Made by a program: the position numbers and the translations under genes. A stretch of DNA of 64,000 nt from Larimichthys crocea (taxonomy: Eukaryota; Chordata; Actinopteri; Sciaenidae): the NCBI RefSeq assembly GCF_000972845.2, contig NC_040016.1, positions 6,406,701 to 6,470,700 of the forward strand, read 5' to 3'. Positions 50,029-63,267 of this stretch are shown one piece after another. The notes beneath the pieces were generated by a model that was not told where the DNA came from, did no database searches, and saw only the letters and a list, made by a program, of their open reading frames with translations. Position 1 is the stretch's first letter. Each line of letters starts with the position of its first letter.

Positions 50029-51010
50029 CAGTGGTCCCAACCTTTCTTTCTTGGAGCACGTGCTACTCTTATCTAAGAAAAGCTAAGCCCTGCCAACCTA
50101 CACACAAACAAACGCAAAAAATAACATGTCAGATGTGATGTTTTTGTTTCCTGATGTTGTTTCATTTTGCTTGACTTCATGCTCTCATTAGCTAGCTTCT
50201 TGCCACGAATGACACATTCTGGCCAAGACCTGTCCCATCCTTCAATAAAATTATTTCTTTTTTGGTACTACTGAGTCACCAGCACTTTCACATTCCACAG
50301 ACATGTTGTCTCATTCATAAAATAGTAATGCTCTGACTGCAGGAAAAAACAAGGATGAGCTAGCAGCCAGCTGATCTGATGAAACTGATTGTGAGTGCAG
50401 GTCACAACAGAGGTTGAGAGGTCGCAAAGGTGTGGTAGTAGTAGGTAAGTAGCCATCTATATCTATATCTACCGCAATGAAACAATCAGAGAGTAACTTT
50501 TTATTTCACAACTTTCTCAGTATGACCACTCCATCACTCTCTCAAATCATCGAACACAAACCAAAGGAAACATTGTGTAACTATTTTGCAGCATAGACTG
50601 TGAGCCAGACACATTATTAGAAGCTGGTACATGAAATGCCAAACAAAGCCAGGACACAACAGGTAGACTATCATAGTTTAGACGATGAACTCCACCTGGA
50701 TAACTCTCGGTTTCAGTGACATTTCGGGCTGACTGTGGAGGGGTTTGTTCAATCTGTTCATTGGATTGGCCACTGCAGTGTGACCTCAGGAGGCATTTCT
50801 CCAGGTTCTCCAAGTTGAATCTGGCACCTTTTTTTTGTTTATTTTTGGCACTTCCTGCAGCCAAAACACAGTACCCCATTCAAATGAATAGGAAAAACCT
50901 GCATTTTCCCTGCAATGCCTGATTTGGTCTGAAATCCTGAAGCCTCATGTTCCCCTGTGATCTTTTGCTCATCCTTAGGGAAGGCCTGGACTTTGGGTTG
51001 GGAACTTCTA
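50029..51010. mobile_element. Non-autonomous hAT-like element, about 0.98 kb
   Basis: The left end cagtggtcccaaccttt and the reverse complement of the right end (tagaagttcccaacccaa) are near-matching terminal repeats of the CAGTGGTTCCCAACC type common in hAT elements. The block immediately inside the right end, ccttagggaaggcctggact, is one I associate with fish copies of this kind. No transposase frame is present. The 8 bp on each side differ, so the target duplication is lost or a boundary is off. Confidence 0.55.
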
Positions 51011-51961
51011 ACTATTTACTGTAACAAACTTGCCTGAGGACAGATAGCTACACACAATAAACAGCTTAAGAAAATCATGTTTTGGTGTACGTAATGGTTT
51101 TTTTTTTGTTTGTTTGTTTTTTACATTCACTTTTGTTCCTGCACTGGTATGCGTCCATTATGTGCAGCGACAGGCAATTGGCACAGATACTTTGATGAAA
51201 AATAATTCAAACTGTTCCCAATGAGTTCTGGGGATTATCACAAGTAACTGTGTCATGAGTTAAATTGCCCCTATATCAAACATACCATAACAACTCAAAC
51301 TTGAACACATTTTGGCCGTGCTCTGTCTATCAGAGAGAAGACAACATCATTTAATTAAGAAACTGATGAAGTTTAAACCATTTTGATTGAAACCCAAAAC
51401 CTGACAGTGGTGCACATCAAAGCACCAGAATTTGTTTTGTTTTTTTGTCTTTGAATATGAACATGAATGCAGTTCTATCTGAATCTTTTCCACTGACATG
51501 TGAACACAGCATAATAGCTATGACAAAAAAAATTATAATTGTCCAATGGCAGTCATCCCTGTCCCAGACATTACCAAAATCTGATCAACTGAACCTTGGG
51601 CCCACAGCCATCTGCCACAAAATTTTCATCCAAATCTGCTGATTAACTTTTGGAATATCTTGCTAACAGACAGACGACAACAAATGAGTGAAAGTATAAC
51701 CTCATTTGCTGATGGAGGTAAATATCTTTAGCACTGGCTGACAGCTTTCCATTCCAAGTGTCATCTGAATCATTTTGTCGACAACAACACTGCCACAGCA
51801 ACTAGGTCACTACACATCTTAAAAGAAAATATAATTTTCTGTGTGTCAAGTTGGTGATGGAGGGATAAAGAGAGAATTTTTAATTCAGTTCCACCAAAGC
51901 AATACTATAACCACTTTGCTTCCTTATTCCTGAAAGGATGTAATTATGCTCCCACCCCCTA

Positions 51962-51962
<1 letters not shown>

Positions 51963-51998
<36 letters not shown>

Positions 51999-51999
51999 G
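51963..51999. repeat. Compound (CT)n(CA)n microsatellite
   Basis: A CT run passes directly into a CA run, followed by a short GTGCGTGCG segment. Confidence 0.9.
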
Positions 52000-53214
52000 T
52001 GCGTGCGCATAAATATACTGGATACATATATTGCATCTAACCCATATTAACACTTCCTCATTATATTGATTACTTTATATTTGCTTTTGCAAACAACTAG
52101 TATACAGTTGTAATTTCTTTAGGGTTCAAACATGGTGTGGTCAAAATTAATGAAGCTTAAAACTGATGTATAATAAATTTACTTGTTGGTTGTAGTCACA
52201 GAAACAATTTATGGACACAAAATAGAGACTTTATTTTGAAATTATGCCATTTAGATTAGTGCTCCCACATATAACTAAAAAAAACACAATTTAAATTTGA
52301 CACATTCCCTTCAAAACATAATAATATAATCAAATGTCATGTCAAAAAAAGTCCAATAGTTTGTTTTTCTCAATTTGAGGTGAACCGCCACAGCCACGTC
52401 CCTCTATTTGCTTAATGGATACATTGACTTTTATGCATTGGTGCAAAGAAAATTTGGATAAGGCAAACTGCCGTCCCCTCTCTGCATTTAGAAGCCATTC
52501 AAGTTCATGCTTGAAAGGCAGGCTTATAGTTTTTCTACAGTAAACTTATTTTCTCCTCAATAAACTCCCACTTTGAGGATTAGAAGTTACACAAACAGTC
52601 CACATCCAATAACTCTAGATGGGGGAAGATCTCCCACCCACTGACTCATTACTTGGTAATGCCTTTAGTCAGCTTTGATTACTTGCCTCCATTTCAGATC
52701 TTCATTGCAGATGTGCCCCTTCATTTTACTGTGCATCCAGGGATGGCATCTCTGACCACAGTTCCCTCTCAGTGTATTTTACTGTGTTAAATGTATGGAA
52801 GCAATGACACAACCTAACAGCTTGAATGTCTTTTTAGCTTCTTATTAATTGTAAACAGAAGATACGGATTTTTTAAAATTATTTTAGAGTTCTAACATAA
52901 TGAGATCATATTAGGCCATACATAATAAGCCTGAGGCTTATTTTCATATTAAATGGTTACATACTGTGCTCATGCTGTGGCAGAATACATGAAATTTCAA
53001 TCAAAGAATAAATTAAACTCATATTACACACTTAACATGTATATTAATGTAATCATTATAGTTTTATAGTATAATAAAAACAAATGGTATCTTAAATTGT
53101 AGATAATAGATTTAATAAATTAAACAGGCAAGGCCGTCAGATAGATATCTGTGCATAAACAAAAACTGCAGAACACACACTAATTCCCTGATAACACTTG
53201 GACACTGAATTTCA

Positions 53215-53240
53215 TTGTTGTTGTTGTTGTTGTTGTTGTT
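53215..53240. repeat. (TTG)n microsatellite
   Basis: Eight to nine perfect trinucleotide units. Confidence 0.9.
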
Positions 53241-54641
53241 ACAATTACAATTAAATGGAGTGCTGGCTGCAGCCAGACTTGTGAGTCACTTTGGAATTTA
53301 ATAATACTTATTGGTATTATGTTTCAGATCTACATTTTAATACTGATATTCTCCGACAATCGAGACAACAAAAGCATAACCATGGCACAGCAGGCAACAA
53401 TCGTCACCACACTGCTTGTATCCTTTTCTATCTTGTTGATTTGTATTAAAACACTTGCCACTGAATTTATCCTGATACATCATCCTTTCAATAGCCATAT
53501 TGTGAAGTAATAAATATTTAAAATAGTTTTCCTGTAAATGCTGAGGATATTTAAATGGCTGTTCTTCCTACAGTGATGATGAGCATATGGTGAAACATGC
53601 TCACTTCTCATAATTAGATCCATTAGAATATAAATTAAATGTCTTTTTTTTTCACATTCATCATGACCTGCAAGGTAAGCTCCACTGTTCCCACAAACTA
53701 TGTTTTCATAACTGAGGAGATGTTTACATTGACCTGGCGGGTGAAGTTAACTCATACATTTTGCATGCAGCAGTGCCAAATTGACTGTAAAAATCTGGAT
53801 TCGAGAGAGCAGGTGAGGTCTTTGATAATCATCTGAATCTTACTGCTGCGAGAAGGAATCTAGCAGTTTCAATTTTGTCTCTGTGTTTTCAGTCAAAACA
53901 AAACAAAACTGTTTGTGGAACATTTCTGGAAATAATGTAAAATGATGAAAAAGCAACACATTATAAAGTTATAATCTTGCTCCTGTTTCAGATTCTTTCT
54001 ATTTCCTGTGTCTTTGATCTTGACAACACCGTTGTTATTACTGCATCATATGTAACCAAAAATAAATCTGTTATAGTTTATTTATTGTTTATTCGACTAT
54101 GCTCTCTGTGTCCTGAGTTTAAGACATTCTAATTTAAAGTGCACTGACCACAGCTGCAGAAGTGGACACATCACTTCCTAAGGAAGATTGATCACTCCTT
54201 CCTCAGGAACTAATTAGCCAGTGTCTTCCAGAGCCCATGTTCAAATGCCAAGTTCTGAAGCTCCATGACTGTAGGGGAGACGGCCAAAGAAAGATTCACA
54301 ACACAGGCAGATACACAGACGATGCTAATTGTCCATTATCAAAGCTCTTTAGAGGCCATTTGAGTTGCCTATTTTGAGGTCAATTGTTCGAATGAACTTA
54401 ATTTCTTACATTTTGACAGTTGGAAATTCAAGTGGATGTATCATGGAGACAGCACTATGAAGCATTGGTGCAATTTTGGGCTCCAAAGAGATTTTCTGAT
54501 GTTGTAGTTTCATTATGCAAAGCCACTGCTTCTCTTCTTCTCAAGTACTTTTCAGTAAGCTTTTAAGATAAAATTCCATGATGTAATTTCATGAAATTGT
54601 CAATGACCAACAATCTAAAATCAGTCTAGAAGAAGTGTCAC

Positions 54642-54663
54642 TTTTTTTTTTTTTTTTTTTTTT
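54642..54663. repeat. Poly(T), 22 nt
   Basis: An uninterrupted T run with no recognisable retroposon body attached. Confidence 0.8.
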
Positions 54664-55201
54664 ACTTGAATTCCTTTTAACATTCATATATAACCTCCAC
54701 TTTTCCTTTCTTCATCATCACAGACTAGACAATGAGTGATGATCCATGCACTGTAAGTGGATTTTCTGCTTTGCGGAATAGTGAGGTAGGCTGCAGCAAT
54801 AAATGACAGTGTTTTCTGACACACTCCATTTTGAGTTCTCTCTGGTGAATATGATTAGGATGCTGTGAGACACAATTGCTAATTGGCTGAGCCATCACGA
54901 CATTAAACACATTTCATAGCACACTTAGTGTCTTTTCAATAGCATTCAATGTTCCATTACAAGAATTCAATTGAAGGTAAAAAAAATAAAAATAAAAAAA
55001 AGTAATAGAATTGCAGAGAAATGAATAGTCACGAGTACTTAAAATCATTCACAAGCTCTCCTTGAAAACTGCCTGTGTGACAATAAGCATAATATGTCTC
55101 TAAATCGTCCACTTTCTATCAGAAAGCATGCAATACTTTTGTGTTAAACCCATGTTTTTCCATGTATTGTTTAAATTGAAAAACAGGTGAAGAGCAGGCA
55201 G

Positions 55202-55203
<2 letters not shown>

Positions 55204-55233
<30 letters not shown>
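55204..55233. repeat. (AC)15 microsatellite
   Basis: Fifteen perfect units, followed by a short A+T alternating region. Confidence 0.95.
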
Positions 55234-55236
<3 letters not shown>

Positions 55237-56174
55237 TATATTAGTATATAAGAAAGCTATGTATATATATAGTATAACAACATGTTTGCAGGATGCTGTT
55301 TAAGGGAGTTATTAATATATTACTGGGTGTACAATGCATTACGATAGTAGCACATCAGCACCCACTCCATACTCAGAGGAAATGTATGTTTAAGGGATGA
55401 GATGAAACCTAACCTTGAGTATTTACTGAGTGCCTCTTAGCTTCCTTTGCACTCCTCAAATCTGCAGCTTTCACTCATTTCGCCCTGAGGCCATGTTGTT
55501 GCTGAAGGTGGGGGTATAAAGCCCTAGAGACAGTCACGGTACCCTTTCATTCATTTGTGTTTCATGTACAGATTCTTATCCACCTGTGCTCCCATTCACT
55601 GAAGACAAATCTTGAAGAATGCTGAATATTCATGAGAAGAAAAAATAACTAGAATGAATCTTTGTTGATATGTTTTAATTGTATTGTAAGTCCAGAAGAA
55701 GTCTACTGGGAGATTATATTTGTGAGAGCCATAGGGAGCGAATAATACATGTCTATATGTGAGACAGAAGAGATTGTTTTTTTCTTATAGATATCTATAA
55801 TAACTGTTATAGCAAGTATTGATTTTTGAGCCCTTGTGTCTCGGGTTACATAAGAGAAATTGCACCTGTAAGTGTGTGTTTCACGTGTGGGTGTGACAGT
55901 ATACACGGGCGTGTATCTGCACACATTCGCACAAGCCTGTGTGTGCAAAGGTACGTGGGTGTGATATGGATTAGTTTGAGTGAATACTGCTGTGCACAGT
56001 GTAGCTAAACCCTTAAATGGGATTAATTCAAGGTGGGCTCATAAAATGAAAGATGCCATTTACCTTGGGTTTGTGTTTCCACCTAGATCTGCTGCATCCA
56101 GTAAACTCTGTCAAAGCTTCTGTTAAAACTAATGTACTTGTATTTTGCACACTATGTTTGTGTATGTTATACAC

Positions 56175-56178
<4 letters not shown>

Positions 56179-56226
<48 letters not shown>
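56179..56226. repeat. (GT)24 microsatellite
   Basis: Twenty-four uninterrupted GT units, the longest perfect dinucleotide run in the window. The Val-Cys frame across it is an artefact. Confidence 0.95.
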
Positions 56227-56230
<4 letters not shown>

Positions 56231-59200
56231 ATCATGCATAAAGGTTGAAATGTGATACTGAATGAAGAGCAACGTAATTCACTTCTGACAATAAACTTAG
56301 TATTCTGGTGCATGCTCTTCTTAGACAATGCAAGGCAATGAAGCTACTTAGTGGTGGTGTTTTATAACACTGTCACAAAGAATGTAAATTCATACATACT
56401 TTAGAAATGACCTCCAGGGGTCCATATTTTAAAATATTTACTGCCAGACAGAGGGGTCAGCTGAAGTCATAGGATTTTACAGCCCCATTTACAGTAGATA
56501 TACAAGACCTCTTCATAATGACTCTTGGTGGAATATTGCTATAATCTTTGTGTATCTCTCCTCTTGCTTTACCATCACTTCAGCTGCTTGAAACCATGGA
56601 TACTCAAAACTGACCAAATGACTGAGAATATGAACTTGAGCCAAAGCTGAACCAATGCTAGGTTGATGGGAACTAGCTGCATTTAAGTGTGACTGCTTCC
56701 ATTTACATCATTATTCATCCACACAGCATGTTGTTAGCATGAATACAAGTATTGGAATGGTCTGGTGTGTTTATTTTTATCTTTTTTTTTTACTGTTAGA
56801 GATGTTCAAAGCTGCAGAGATGAAGCTCGAATTATAATATCAAGTGAAATAGCTCTCATATATAGGATCCAAGGTGATGTGACAATTGTCATTACCTCTG
56901 TTATTTTACTTCACTGAAACAATAGCAGAATATGAATACGAATAAACAGCCACACAGCTATACTTGGTAAGTAAATTGCAAACAGTTTCATTATGTCTTT
57001 TGTCAGTGAGCCGATGTATGGATGTTTTCACTGCAGCGACTAATATTAGTGCTACAGCTGCAGTGCACTTGAACACACAGCTGCATGGTATAGCCTTGCT
57101 GTATTTGATTGCGGTGACATTGCATTTTCTTTGCAGAAAGTTATGCATACTCACTTTACTCTCTGTTTAGGTATGACAGACCAAACTCTGGTGATATGAA
57201 CATGATGTATGTGGTCAGTCATTTCCCTGTGTAATTTACTGCTGGCTGATTTTTCAGAGGTTAAGCAATTAATTTCATCCAGTGAAGTCTGTCTTCCTCT
57301 CTTGTGACTGACTTGGCTGTACAGAGGAATTTAGATGAAGAGACACTTGCAGTGTCACTGCTCACAGAGCAATCTGAGTCAACATCAACAACCTGAGTTC
57401 AAGATAAGAAGAACTGTAAAAGATGAGTGTCTCTTACTGTGCCATCTGGAACAGATGATGAAGTGCTTAAACATCTAGAAAGTATTAACAGGAATTAACA
57501 TAACATTGTAAGTGTTGTTAATGGACAAAAGTATAATGCAGATTATCCTCTCTGTGTGTAGCACAGATACAAAAGGGACAATAGGTGAGGAGCGCTGCCT
57601 CTTCTGACCTCTTCTGAGGCAGTTCACTGCAGCGGCAGGGTTGGTTTCAGACTATAGTAGTCCATGCTGGTGTGTCACACCCCCTGCATGGACACTTTGA
57701 CATTCATATAAAGGACAGGCTTGGTAAAGCAGTTATCTCTCAGTCCAGTGACAGCAGTGGTTGTGTGGCTGGGAAGAGATGGGAATGCGTCCTTCAGCCG
57801 TGTTCGTGATTGGCTCTTAGACAGGACAGCAAAGATGGAAGCTCCTCGGGGGATGCGCGTCTTCATTACTACAGCCTACCGCTGGTGAAGGATGGCTTAA
57901 AGTCTACTCCATATGGCTGATAGATACACTAAAGTGTGTATGTTCCCTTCCCCCTTCTTGTATTTTTTATAATATGATAAAAGCCATAGATTGCCTTGAT
58001 ATACGGCCTTGACTGTCCTTTTAGAAACAAAGACCTAATATACTTCTGATTATGACAGTAAAGCTGAAGGACCACAAACTGGATTCACTGAAAAAGCACA
58101 AGAAAGACACATTCATTTGCCATGTATAAAAAGAAAAAAAAAAAACTTTTGCATTTAAAATGTTAAAGTTTGGTGTAAAACCTCTTTTCTTTTTTAATTG
58201 GAAATTAATGATAACACAACAATCAATTTGTATTGCCCTGCCTCTATGAACAGGAATAATAATCAAAGTTACATTTATACAACGATATGGAAAATAGGGT
58301 TGCTTTTTTGGTTATAATAGAGAATAGAGAATTCTGTAGGTGTATGAATCCAACATGCAGTAATTTAAAAACAAAGACAAAGTTTATCTTTGGTAACATA
58401 TTTTCTTTTACTGTGTTTTGTTACTCATAAAGTTTTGCCAAAACTTTTCATTTATTTTAGAATATCCTGAGTGGAGGAGTCCAGAGGCAGTGTTGTGAAA
58501 AAAAGTGACCGGTATGAAGTCATGACAGGGACAAATATCAGCAGTAAAAGACTCTGGTTATGGCAGTTCTGACATTTAAATTAATGAATGTTCTTGTGTT
58601 AATAAATAACGCACACACACGCACAGCAATAGATAGAAAAGTAATGCTATAATTGCATTGCATTGAATAAGTTGCTAAAGAAAACTATATAATTGCTGAA
58701 ATGTTCCCTAGGATCAGACACTATGACAAATGCTATGATCGATGCATCATAAATTCTATATTGTGACCTTTACCTTGTTTACTAGAATAGACTTGCCGTC
58801 CAAAGACGTCAAAATGTTTGGAGTATCTTGAACATCAAATTCAGGGTGTGAGCTCTTCAAGGCACTGCTTGCATATTCAAGAAAAGAGTACTGAAAAAAA
58901 GAGTTTGCTTGTGCCTCTTCCAAAAAATGATGCAAATGCAAATGCTACAGTGTGGGTAGGTGTGAAAGCAATTCTAGTCAATTGAGATGCTGCAGACCAT
59001 TCTCTGTCATGAAAATAGGCTTTTTAGTTGATATGATTCTGTTAGTCACGAAATCCTGTGATAGAGCAACAGTGATGCAAATAGAAATGGTCAAGAAGTG
59101 GCCTGGTCTCAAAAATCATGTTTGTATACATGACAATTGGTAAATTTAGAATAGTCCAATATGCTTTCAGTGTCTCATATTGTCCTTTTGCAATGAATGT

Positions 59201-59656
59201 ACCACTTTGTTGTTAATGTACTAAGTTACTCTCTATAACTTGTGAAAATATAATGTATAAAATTCCTGGTCTGTGACATCGACTTCTAAATTATTTACAC
59301 CATTTAGTCTTGATAACATTTGGTCAATGGTAGGACTTTACAATAAAGTACACTAATAAGCAGTTCCTAAGCATACACATATAAATGAATCTTTAGATAA
59401 TGATTAGTTCAGAAATATTGGTAAAGTACTTTTCGATTAACTATGAGTCATGACTAAGCAGCACAAAACTAGTTTCTATTTTCATGCTTATATATTTAAA
59501 CCATATAACAATTTACATCATATTAACATGTTAGTCATGCTAACATCTTTGTATGTACTAGTGTAAAGGATTGGGCCATGCAGCCGTGTGGTCAGGCAAT
59601 AACTCCAAACACAAACTGTGTGTTTTCGCACAGTGTATTGATTGACAAAATATAAA

Positions 59657-59738
59657 TAGTCTAAAACTAAATTGGGACTCAAGAAGAAACAGAAAATTAG
59701 TCTAAAACTAAATTGGGACTCAAGAAGAAACAGAAAAT
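59657..59738. repeat. Perfect 41-bp tandem duplication
   Basis: Two identical 41-bp copies lie head to tail (59657-59697 and 59698-59738), beginning tagtctaaaactaaattggg. The absence of any difference suggests a recent duplication. Confidence 0.95.
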
Positions 59739-60482
59739 GCAAAGAAGTGTTAAAGAAATACAAAGAAGAACTGTTAAAATAGAAATAGAAATAGGATCTG
59801 TTGTAACTACCTTACACCACTGTGTCTGGTCACTTACGGCTATCACCTATCCTCACATAGATTAATGTTAGCATTTTTGCCATTAGCAGAAATTCTAACT
59901 GTTTGTCACAGTTTTCCTGCACTTCGCTTAGTTTTTTGTTGGACAGTTAGTGCTCTGCCTAAATTAATAATCGAAGAACTCCAGCAGCTCCAAAGACGTT
60001 CATGTTACTCATAGTAACTCAACTGCAATTGAGCACTGTTCAGAGTTTTAAATACAATGCTATATCACTGATTTGCATGTGAGATTGCGATGTTTCCATT
60101 AATTCTGCAAGTTCTGCAACAACAGAAAATGATGCCTGTTTTGGGGTGACTGCTACATAAAGAGGAGGAAGCTTCATTCTTATGATAAAACATGTTTTCC
60201 AATGGGCCGCCATCCACTGTGCTCCATCATTATTATGATAATCTGTCACGGTACATCAAACAGCTCCTAGCTTATAAATTATAAAAATAATTAATGGAAA
60301 ATGTTTGTTGGAGTGCACCAGCAGTACTGTGACATCCACTGAATTAAGCCACAGCACCACTAGTGCAAGTTGCACAAGAAGATGGTCAATATTTACCACC
60401 CAATACCTTTCATCAGCCAGCCTGACACGCAGTTTGTGGCTTGGATACTGGGTGTACAGGTTAAGGAATTAAGCAGAAAGAA

Positions 60483-60840
60483 GTAAGTGGAAAGAAACAA
60501 AGTTGGTTTACTTAAGTAATGTATTTAAGTGCTATTTTGAGGTACTTATACTTTACTTTCCATGTTCTGCAAATTCATACTTCTACTCCACTATAATTCA
60601 GAAGAAAATATTTCTTTTTTTTATTCAAAGGTTGCTTTGCAAATTTAGAGTATTGACCTTTACCAGCTGCAACATTAAAGTCATTTTCACATTATGCATC
60701 AATAGCTATAATCCAATAAAATAACATGTAGGCTTCTTAAAATTTTGAATGCAGGACTTTTACTTGTATCAGAGTATTTCTGCATTGTGGTATTGCTACT
60801 TTTACTTAAGTAAAAGAACTGTGCACTTCCTCCAACCCTG
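60483..60840 (-). mobile_element. Teleost MITE-like repeat, about 0.36 kb
   Basis: The right end tcctccaaccctg, preceded by cttttacttaagtaaaagaa and tgtggtattgctac, matches a repeat I recall as very common in fish (cagtggtggaagaagta... on the minus strand). The left part, gtatttaagtgc, ttttgaggtacttatacttt and acttctactccacta, matches its other end. The internal TTTACTTAAGTAAA palindrome is characteristic. There is no coding capacity, and the ends are somewhat diverged. Confidence 0.75.
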
Positions 60841-62685
60841 CATAAATCAGGCTCAACAGTAAATTCCATTTATTGCATACATCTGACACATTTATGTGCT
60901 TTATATGAGTAATTGCAGTGTCATTACTCTAAAAGGATACGATGACATGCAAAAGTCCTCAACCACCTATGAGCATAATCTGCACAATGAATAGTTTATT
61001 GTATCCTAAATCAAATATGCTCTATGTTTTAGAAACATATTCATACATATTCTGCTACTTGTGATTTAAATACTTGAATAAAACAGCATTATATGTAATG
61101 TCTATGAATACAGCCTAGATACAGCCTACAGTTGTGACCAACACTCATGGTTATTATTTGGCTCCGGATCAGGATCCAGTGGCATCGGAGGTGACATTTG
61201 AGCTTAGAGAAGTGAGGATGTTGGGAGTTCCTCCTGTGTCCAGTGTCACAGTGTAGAACAGGAGATAATGTCAGCACTGTCGGGATTAATCTGCCTCAGC
61301 TAAAGGCAGAGATTAAGGCCATCCATGAAAGTGGGACAACGTGGCATCAGTGCTGAGTGGAACTCACCAGCTTGAACAGCGCCGCCCTGTGTACTATGTA
61401 GAAAAGAAGGTGTATCCGTCCAACCAGATGTTATCCTAAAATTCACTTTTTTAGTGTGTTCCCCATCCTGAACATCCTCACAAATCCATATACGATATCT
61501 CTTTTAAGTTTTTGTATTTGTCAGCACAAGCTTGGAATAAGCGCTGTGTGGGAGCTATTTAAAGTCCCAAGTGTTATAATGTTTTGCTCATAAATTTAGG
61601 ACATCCTCATGGATAATTACAAGTGTTTGACTTGTAAATTTTAAATAACATTATTACAGCCTCCTTAACCCATCGTAACTCAAAACACGGCCTTATATTC
61701 AGCAACCTTTATCATCTTCCCTACTGCTGTTTCCAGTGACTCACTGCTACTCATATGCCAATCCCTTTAAATTAGAGTTAATTGCAGTGAGAATCATAAA
61801 CAAGACACGTGCATATTAAGAGCGGTTAATGACTACAGAACTAGCTGATAATTTGTGCATAATAAACACTTTTACCGCTCATGCTGGCTGAAGGGACATG
61901 CCTCCATTACACTCTCACATGTCGAGATAGCCACAGTCTTTGCATTGATGCTGCTAGAGAGCACCTGAAAATCATCCGGTTAATTACGGAGCCAGCTGAG
62001 GCTACATCGGTTGCAACTGTCATTAGAGGAGACAAGACACATCTTAAAGAGTGGGAGTGACACGTTTATTAATTCTTCCTGACATATTGGAAACAAATCT
62101 GCATTTTCTAAATGTGAAATCACCTTGTTTATTGTGACTCGGTTCCTGCCTATCTGACCAACTGTATACAGCACTGTATTCTGAAACCATTTAAAAAAAA
62201 ATATGAACAGATAATGGCTTTGTATGTCTTTGGAATTTTATTTTTTGTGCATACACAAAACAAACAATACTGGGACAAGCTAGTGATTTTTTTTTTTTTT
62301 TGACATATTTGAAAACTCAATCACAAGAAATCACATGCACTCCCCTTTTCTTTAACCTCCTCTTTTGGAGTATTCTGCCAAAACCTATAGTAGAAACCAA
62401 CTCAGAATAGAAGAAAAGTGACTGTACCTCACTCAAAAACCAAAATTGGTCTGAAAATGACCCATTCAAAAGGAAAGGTGTTATGTAACATGTGATTGTT
62501 GACCTGAATTGAAGCATTTTTGGTGGCATTTCCACCCAGGCTCAAGCATGGAAGACAATAAGTCCAACCACTGTCCTGACAATAACTTTAACCATCTTCA
62601 ATACGGGCTGACATATAGAGACAAATGATTCACTCTTATATTTCCATTTACAGTCAGTGATTAACATATTAACAGGTTATCCTTA
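60841..62685. other. Non-coding stretch
   Basis: No gene or named repeat recognised. A T run lies at 62288-62301. Confidence 0.6.
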
Positions 62686-62858
62686 TCAGGGTCATTGGGG
62701 GCTGGATCCCAGCTGGCATTGAGCAAGTTGCTAGTTCATCACAGGGCTAAAACAGAGACAACTATTCATGCTCACATTTACACTTGAATGTCACCAATTA
62801 ACCTATTAATAGCATGTCTCTCGACTGTGACAGGAAGCCAGAGTACCCGGAGATAGAG
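62686..62858 (+). mobile_element. Widespread teleost dispersed repeat, decayed copy
   Basis: Blocks cattgggggctggatcccag, ttcatcacagggctaa, actattcatgctcacattta, gtcaccaattaacct, gcatgtctc and ggaagccagagtacccggag occur in the order of a repeat I recall from many fish genomes. Several small deletions are apparent. I do not assign a class because I am not certain of it. Confidence 0.7.
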
Positions 62859-63267
62859 GTTCTGACTGGGGGATGTCTCAACAGATGAATATATATTATA
62901 TAATATATATAATATTCAACATCTTAAAAATCACATAGGTTTGTTATAAATATACTGATCATTTTAAACATGTTTTTTATTAACCATGCACACCAGCAGT
63001 ATTTGTGTCAAAACTAAAATCTCTGGGGATTTGTGGTTTATTTCTGTGTGCTTGTTTACATTTTTTTGCATCCTGTATGTTTGTTATTATACATTTGCCA
63101 GCGGGCCACAGTGAATGATAGATGCCCACATTTTCTCTCTACGATGTTATTGTGAGCTGGGAAATAAACACATTTCGACAGAGGATAACAGTATATCCAA
63201 AGATTCATCATTTCACTAGGAAAGTCTTGCTGTGCAATTTGGTGAAAGAAACCAAAGATTTCAAGGT

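Larger units (their letters stand above)
51011..60482. other. Gene-free stretch of about 9.5 kb
   Basis: Microsatellites at 51963-51999 (CT then CA), 53215-53240 (TTG), 55204-55233 (CA) and 56179-56226 (GT), a 22-nt T run at 54642-54663, a GC-richer block at about 57570-57880, and a 41-bp tandem duplication at 59657-59738. No exon is supported on either strand. Confidence 0.6.

Noticed and set aside
49179..50793. 19-bp exact match gcagtgtgacctcaggagg at 49179 and at 50775
   Set aside because: The flanks do not align beyond the match, so it is either coincidence or a trace too short to interpret.
56053..56241. Val-Cys-rich peptide
   Set aside because: Pure translation of the GT microsatellite.
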